DNA of 64,000 bases from Denitromonas halophila. Lineage in GTDB: Bacteria; Pseudomonadota; Gammaproteobacteria; Burkholderiales; Rhodocyclaceae. The translations under genes were made by a program, and so were the position numbers. The notes beneath the pieces are model-generated. The model saw only the letters and a list, made by a program, of their open reading frames with translations, did no database searches and was not told the origin of the DNA. Positions 60,027 to 64,000 of the stretch are shown here, one piece after another. Every line of letters begins with the position of its first letter. Within the stretch, counting starts at the first letter, position 1. The stretch covers positions 1-64,000 of the forward strand of contig NZ_VMNK01000011.1 of the NCBI RefSeq assembly GCF_007625155.1, in the 5' to 3' direction.

Positions 60027-62069
60027 CTAGCGCGCGCCGCGGCGGTTGAGTGCGGCGGCGAGTTTCTCGCGGGTAAAGGGTTTCTCGAGCAGCGGGGCGC
60101 TGCTGTCATCCTGGTGACGTTCGCCCACCTCAGCGTAGCCGCTCATCAGAATCATCGGGATCTCCGGCCGGAATCGGCGCACGAAGCGCGCCAGCGCCCA
60201 GCCGTCCATCCCGCCGGGCATGACCACGTCGGAGAGCACCATGGCGATCTCCGGGACGTTCTCGACCAGGTCCGCCGCCTCGTAGCCATTCTCGGCCTCC
60301 AGTACGGTGCATTCGAGCGAGGCGAGCTGGGTGCGTACGACCTTGCGCACCTCCGGATCGTCCTCGACCAGCAGTACGACGCGGCCGCGCAGATCGATGT
60401 CCAAATCCTTGGCGTTCTTTGGGGGGGTAATGCTTTGGCTACCGGCGGGCGCGCTTGGCAAGAGCAGCGCTACCTGCGTGCCGACTGCCTGCCGGCTGCG
60501 GATGCGAATGGCGCCACCCGATTGCTTGACGAAGCCATACACCATGGCCATGCCCAGCCCGCTGCCCATGCCGAACTTCTTGGTGGTGAAGAAGGGCTCG
60601 AAAACACGCGCCAGCACGGCGCCGTCCATGCCTGTGCCGTTGTCGGCAATGGTGATCTGGACATAGTCGCCGGGGGGCACTTCCAGCTCGTCGGCGGCGC
60701 TGGCGTCGAGCGTGTCGAGTGAGGATTCGATGCGCAGCTCGCCGCCGTTGGGCATGGCGTCGCGGGCGTTGAGGGCGAGATTGAGCAGGGCGCTTTCGAG
60801 CTGATTGGGGTCGGCCAGCGCGATCAGATCTGCGGCGTGCGAGGCGGTTGAGAGTGCGATGGTGCTGGGCATCGAGCGGCGCACCAGACGCGCCATGCCG
60901 AGCACCAGTTCATTCACCTCGACCGGCTGGGCTTCCATCGGCTGCTGGCGCGAGAAGGCCAGCAGGCGCTTGATGAGCGCGGCGCCACCTTCGGCAGCGG
61001 TCAGGCACGGGGCGACAAATTCGCTGGTCTCGGGGGCATCGCCGAGTGCGTCGCCGAGCGCCATCAGGTTGCCCATCACCACGGTGAGCATGTTGTTGAA
61101 GTCATGTGCCAGGCCGCCGGTGAGCTGGCCGATGGCTTCCATTTTCTGTGCCTGGGCCAGCGCGTTCTGGGTGCGGCGTTGCTCGGTCATGTCGACCGCG
61201 TGCACAAAACAGCCGATCACCTCGCCGTCGGGGTTGATGTCGGGGAGCAGGGTACTGCGTGCAAAGATGCGGGCGCCGGTGGTGGAGGTTATGGCGTATT
61301 CGTAGGTGACTTCGTGGCCGTCGAGCGAGCGGCGCACATGCGGCTCGACCTGGCGGAAAAGTGTCTCGCCGATGACGTCGACAATTGGCTGATCGACCAT
61401 GCTCTGGCTGGTCCAGCCGAACCACTCGGCGTAGCGCTTGTTGGCGTAGCGGTAGGTCCAGCTGGCGTCAAAGTAGGCGATGTGAGCGGGGATGGTGTCG
61501 GTGATCAGGCGCAGCTTGGCTTCGCTGTGCTGGAGTGCGGCGGTGATCTGGTGGTTGGCCTCGATGGCGGCTTTCAGCTCGGTGTTGGCGTCGGTCAGGG
61601 CGGCGGTGCGCTCGCGGATGTGGCCTTCGAGCTCGGCCTGATGGCGGTCGATCTGTGCGTGCTGGCGCTCGGCTTCGGTGATGTCGGAGTACAGCGCGAT
61701 GAAGCCCTGGTGCGGCAGGGGAAAGCCCTGGATTTTCAACAGCGTGCCGTCGGGGCGCTGGCGCCGGGTGTCGTGCGAAGTGAAACGCTGCGCGGCGGCT
61801 ACCCGTTCGGCCACTTGCTGCTCGATGTCGCCTTCGCCATATTCGCCGCGCTCCGCGTTGTGGCGGATGAAGGCCGCGAAAGGCGTGCCGGGCGCCGCCA
61901 GCGCCTCGGGGAAATCGAGCAGGGTGAGAAAGCTGCGGTTGCAGGTCACCAGGCGCAAGTCCTGATCGAAGATGGTGACGCCCTGATTGATGTGGTCGAG
62001 ACCGGCGGCCACCATTTCGCGGTAGCGGGTGTCGCTGATCTGCTCGGGCGTGTCGGGAGTCGAAGTCAT
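60027..62069 (-). CDS. PAS-domain hybrid histidine kinase
   Basis: A 680-residue cytoplasmic kinase without transmembrane segments, from the ATG at 62069 (a TTG at 62081 is possible). Order: PAS (about 15-125, LDHINQGVTIFDQDLRLV), a coiled linker, second PAS (about 185-295), HisKA with GGLAHDFNNMLTVVMGN, HATPase (NLALNARDAMPNG, GTGMDG, GLGMAMVYG) and a C-terminal receiver with VEDDPEV and LSDVVMPGGMDG. The architecture suits a soluble PAS ligand or redox sensor. It is upstream of, and likely coupled to, the response regulator. Confidence 0.88.
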   Translation of the reverse strand: MTSTPDTPEQISDTRYREMVAAGLDHINQGVTIFDQDLRLVTCNRSFLTLLDFPEALAAPGTPFAAFIRHNAERGEYGEGDIEQQVAERVAAAQRFTSHDTRRQRPDGTLLKIQGFPLPHQGFIALYSDITEAERQHAQIDRHQAELEGHIRERTAALTDANTELKAAIEANHQITAALQHSEAKLRLITDTIPAHIAYFDASWTYRYANKRYAEWFGWTSQSMVDQPIVDVIGETLFRQVEPHVRRSLDGHEVTYEYAITSTTGARIFARSTLLPDINPDGEVIGCFVHAVDMTEQRRTQNALAQAQKMEAIGQLTGGLAHDFNNMLTVVMGNLMALGDALGDAPETSEFVAPCLTAAEGGAALIKRLLAFSRQQPMEAQPVEVNELVLGMARLVRRSMPSTIALSTASHAADLIALADPNQLESALLNLALNARDAMPNGGELRIESSLDTLDASAADELEVPPGDYVQITIADNGTGMDGAVLARVFEPFFTTKKFGMGSGLGMAMVYGFVKQSGGAIRIRSRQAVGTQVALLLPSAPAGSQSITPPKNAKDLDIDLRGRVVLLVEDDPEVRKVVRTQLASLECTVLEAENGYEAADLVENVPEIAMVLSDVVMPGGMDGWALARFVRRFRPEIPMILMSGYAEVGERHQDDSSAPLLEKPFTREKLAAALNRRGAR

Positions 62070-62128
62070 GGTCCTGTCCAAAAGGCGCCGACGCCGCGCC
62101 CGTGTGGAAACGCTTCGATTCTAGTGGC

Positions 62129-62154
62129 TGTCGGGCCGAATTTTCGGCCCGACA
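62129..62154. promoter_or_regulatory. Perfect 12-bp inverted repeat in a divergent promoter region
   Basis: TGTCGGGCCGAA, a TT centre, and TTCGGCCCGACA form a perfect palindrome in the 232-base gap between the hybrid kinase and the acyl-CoA ligase. It may be an operator for either gene or a structured leader. No T run follows, so it is not a clear terminator. Confidence 0.5.
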
Positions 62155-62301
62155 AGATTGAGTACATTTGCCGACAAGTTTCGACAAACTTTGATGTGAC
62201 CCTTCGTCCTTGATGCACTGGCAGCTCGGCGAACGCCTGATGTTGCCAATCCGGAGTCCCGGCCTCGCTGCCGGCTCGTTACGGTCAACAAGGAGACGAA
62301 G

Positions 62302-63942
62302 GTGTCGAGCACTGCCTATCAAAACGGCCTGGAAAAGAATCCGGCCAACTATGTTTCCCTCTCGCCGCTGAGCTTCATCGAGCGCACCGCGGCGGTGTAC
62401 CCGAAGCGCATCAGTGTGATCCACGGCGCGCGTCAATTTACCTGGGCCGAGACCTACACCCGTTGCCGGCAGCTGGCTAGCGCGTTGCGCCAGCGCGGCA
62501 TTGGCGAGGGCGACACGGTGGCGGTGATGCTGCCCAACGTGCCAGCCATGTTTGAAGTGCACTTTGGTGTGCCGATGATTGGCGCGGTGCTCAACACGCT
62601 GAACACTCGGCTTGATGCCGAAGCGCTGGCCTTCATGCTTGGCCACGGCGAAGCCAAGGTGCTGATCACCGATCCGGAGTTCGCCGGTGTGATCGGCGAG
62701 GCGCTGGCGCTGCTCGACGGACCGCGTCCGCTGGTGATCGATGCGCTCGACCCCGAGTACCCGGCCACCGACCGGCTCGGCGAGGTCGAGTACGAAGATT
62801 TCATTGCCGCCGGCGAGCCAGACTTTGCCTGGCAGATGCCGACCGACGAGTGGGCGCCGATCGCGCTCAACTACACTTCGGGCACCACCGGCAACCCGAA
62901 AGGCGTGGTCTATCACCACCGCGGCGCGTATCTGAACGGCGCCTCGAACATCATCAGCTGGGGCATGCCGCAGCACGCCGTGTATTTGTGGACGCTGCCG
63001 ATGTTCCACTGCAACGGCTGGTGCTTCCCCTGGACCATGGCAGCCAACGCCGGCGTGAATATCTGCCTGCGCAAGGTCGACGTGGCGTTGATTTACGAGC
63101 TGATCCGCAAATATCAGGTCAGCCACTTCTGCGGCGCGCCGATCGTGCACGGCATGCTGATCAATGCCAATGAGGCGCTGCGCGCCGGCATCAGTCACAA
63201 GGTGTCGGCGCTGATCGCCGGCGCCGCGCCCCCGGCCGCGATCATCGAAGGCATGGAGCGCATCGGCTTCGACATCACCCATGTGTATGGCCTGACCGAA
63301 ACCTATGGTCCGGCCGCGGTGTGCGCCAAGCACCCCGAGTGGGACGCGCTGCCGATCGACCAGCGCGCTGAGCGCAACGGCCGCCAGGGCGTGCCCTACC
63401 ACATGCAGCAGGCGATCAGCGTGCGCGACCCGCAAACGCTGGAAGCCGTGCCGGCCGATGGCGAGACCATGGGCGAGATCATGTTCCGCGGCAACCTGGT
63501 GATGAAGGGCTACCTGAAGAACGAGAAGGCCTCCGATGAAGCTTTTGCCGGCGGCTGGTTCCGCACCGGCGACCTGGCCGTGGTGCATGCCGATGGTTAC
63601 GTGAAGATCAAGGACCGCTCCAAGGACGTGATCATCTCCGGCGGCGAGAACATCTCCTCGCTGGAAGTCGAAGAAGTGCTGTATCGCCACCCGGCGGTGA
63701 TGACCGCCGCCGTGGTCGCCATGCCCGATGCCAAGTGGGGCGAAGTGCCCGCCGCCTATATCGAGGTGAAGGAGGGCGCGATGGTCAGCACCGACGACAT
63801 CGTCAAGCACTGCCGCGCGCATCTGGCCCGCTACAAGGTGCCCAAGCACATCGAATTCTGCGAACTGCCCAAGACCTCGACCGGCAAGATCCAGAAATTC
63901 GTCCTGCGTCAGCAGGCCCGTTCGACCGATTGCATCGCCTGA
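62302..63942 (+). CDS. Acyl-CoA synthetase (AlkK/DmdB-like AMP-binding family)
   Basis: A 546-residue AMP-forming ligase. A GTG start at 62302 follows AAGGAG. The P-loop YTSGTTGNPKG lies near 190, with LPMFHCNGWCFPW, then YGLTETYGPA, GWFRTGDLAV, and the closing KTSTGKIQKFVLR with the catalytic Lys. The sequence style is like medium-chain AlkK-type ligases and the methylmercaptopropionate ligase DmdB; a medium-chain or aromatic acid is the likely substrate. It is divergent from the PAS kinase gene and 7 bases upstream of a further gene. Confidence 0.88.
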   Translation: MSSTAYQNGLEKNPANYVSLSPLSFIERTAAVYPKRISVIHGARQFTWAETYTRCRQLASALRQRGIGEGDTVAVMLPNVPAMFEVHFGVPMIGAVLNTLNTRLDAEALAFMLGHGEAKVLITDPEFAGVIGEALALLDGPRPLVIDALDPEYPATDRLGEVEYEDFIAAGEPDFAWQMPTDEWAPIALNYTSGTTGNPKGVVYHHRGAYLNGASNIISWGMPQHAVYLWTLPMFHCNGWCFPWTMAANAGVNICLRKVDVALIYELIRKYQVSHFCGAPIVHGMLINANEALRAGISHKVSALIAGAAPPAAIIEGMERIGFDITHVYGLTETYGPAAVCAKHPEWDALPIDQRAERNGRQGVPYHMQQAISVRDPQTLEAVPADGETMGEIMFRGNLVMKGYLKNEKASDEAFAGGWFRTGDLAVVHADGYVKIKDRSKDVIISGGENISSLEVEEVLYRHPAVMTAAVVAMPDAKWGEVPAAYIEVKEGAMVSTDDIVKHCRAHLARYKVPKHIEFCELPKTSTGKIQKFVLRQQARSTDCIA

Positions 63943-63949
63943 GGCTGAC

Positions 63950-64000
63950 ATGACCGATACCGATTACCTGGCTGCCGTGATCCGGTGGCAGGCGCTGATG
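63950..64000 (+). CDS. Start of a gene cut by the window end
   Basis: An ATG at 63950, 7 bases after the ligase stop, begins TDTDYLAAVIRWQALM and runs off the window. It is 17 codons; no family can be named. The spacing suggests cotranscription with the ligase. Confidence 0.5.
   Translation, partial: MTDTDYLAAVIRWQALM

Noticed and set aside
61468-63951. Minus-strand 827-codon frame opposite the acyl-CoA ligase and into the kinase gene
   Set aside because: It spans the divergent promoter region and two real genes on different strands and shows no motif.

Overview
The window is 64 kb of GC-rich chromosomal DNA, almost all coding. It reads as a betaproteobacterium, most likely of the Rhodocyclales (Azoarcus/Thauera/Denitromonas type). 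The pointers are overall gene style, the trpS-scpA-scpB-rluB run behind a YciO/site-2-protease pair, the rimP-nusA-infB-rbfA-truB-rpsO-pnp run, and a tRNA-Pro/Arg/His trio. The genus is an inference from general resemblance, not from a comparison. Most of the window is core genome; no phage, insertion sequence, CRISPR array or rRNA was seen.

Layout. 1-5180 (minus strand): start of a possible VgrG at the edge, then a parvulin isomerase, BolA, YciI, YciB, an ETHE1-like persulfide dioxygenase and an EnvZ/OmpR-type pair. 5340-9780 (plus): a small secreted protein, then six genes with overlapping ends (tsaB, rimI, family-4 uracil-DNA glycosylase, LemA lipoprotein, two TPM-domain proteins). 9820-13520: lplT, a LysR regulator and radA. 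13518-15130 is the most accessory-looking stretch: a lower-GC PD-(D/E)XK-like orphan gene, a minimal nucleotidyltransferase overlapped with a small SH3-like protein, and two copies of a palindromic repeat. 15142-21045: ferredoxin-NADP reductase with a divergent LysR regulator, a large MASE1-CHASE-PAS-GGDEF cyclase and a prolyl aminopeptidase. 21200-27910: mixed small genes, including two MerR-family control units (CadR-like regulator with a cation exporter; MerR with DUF2938 and DUF2798 proteins). 27982-30156: katG.

30555-35306 is the glycine cleavage operon gcvT-gcvH-gcvP behind a tandem glycine riboswitch and an intrinsic terminator. 35365-42694 carries a hydrolase, a PHP phosphoesterase, YciO, a site-2 protease, trpS, scpA, scpB and rluB (with a 45-residue tandem repeat in its N-terminal tail). 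42697-51563 is the transcription/translation block rimP-nusA-infB-rbfA-truB, then rpsO and pnp. Its promoter drives a short leader with two hairpins, the second terminator-like and ending just before rimP. dksA and three tRNAs follow. 52634-56462 is a RavA-ViaA pair joined to a DUF364 protein. The end holds a VOC protein with two unknown neighbours, a class I methyltransferase, a response regulator with a PAS hybrid kinase, and a divergent medium-chain acyl-CoA ligase; one further gene is cut by the window end.

No clearly new multi-gene system was proved. The best leads are the nucleotidyltransferase/SH3-like pair with its PD-(D/E)XK neighbour, the rimP leader, the RavA-ViaA-DUF364 coupling and the MerR-DUF2938-DUF2798 unit. 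All domain calls were made by reading motifs and were not tested by database search.
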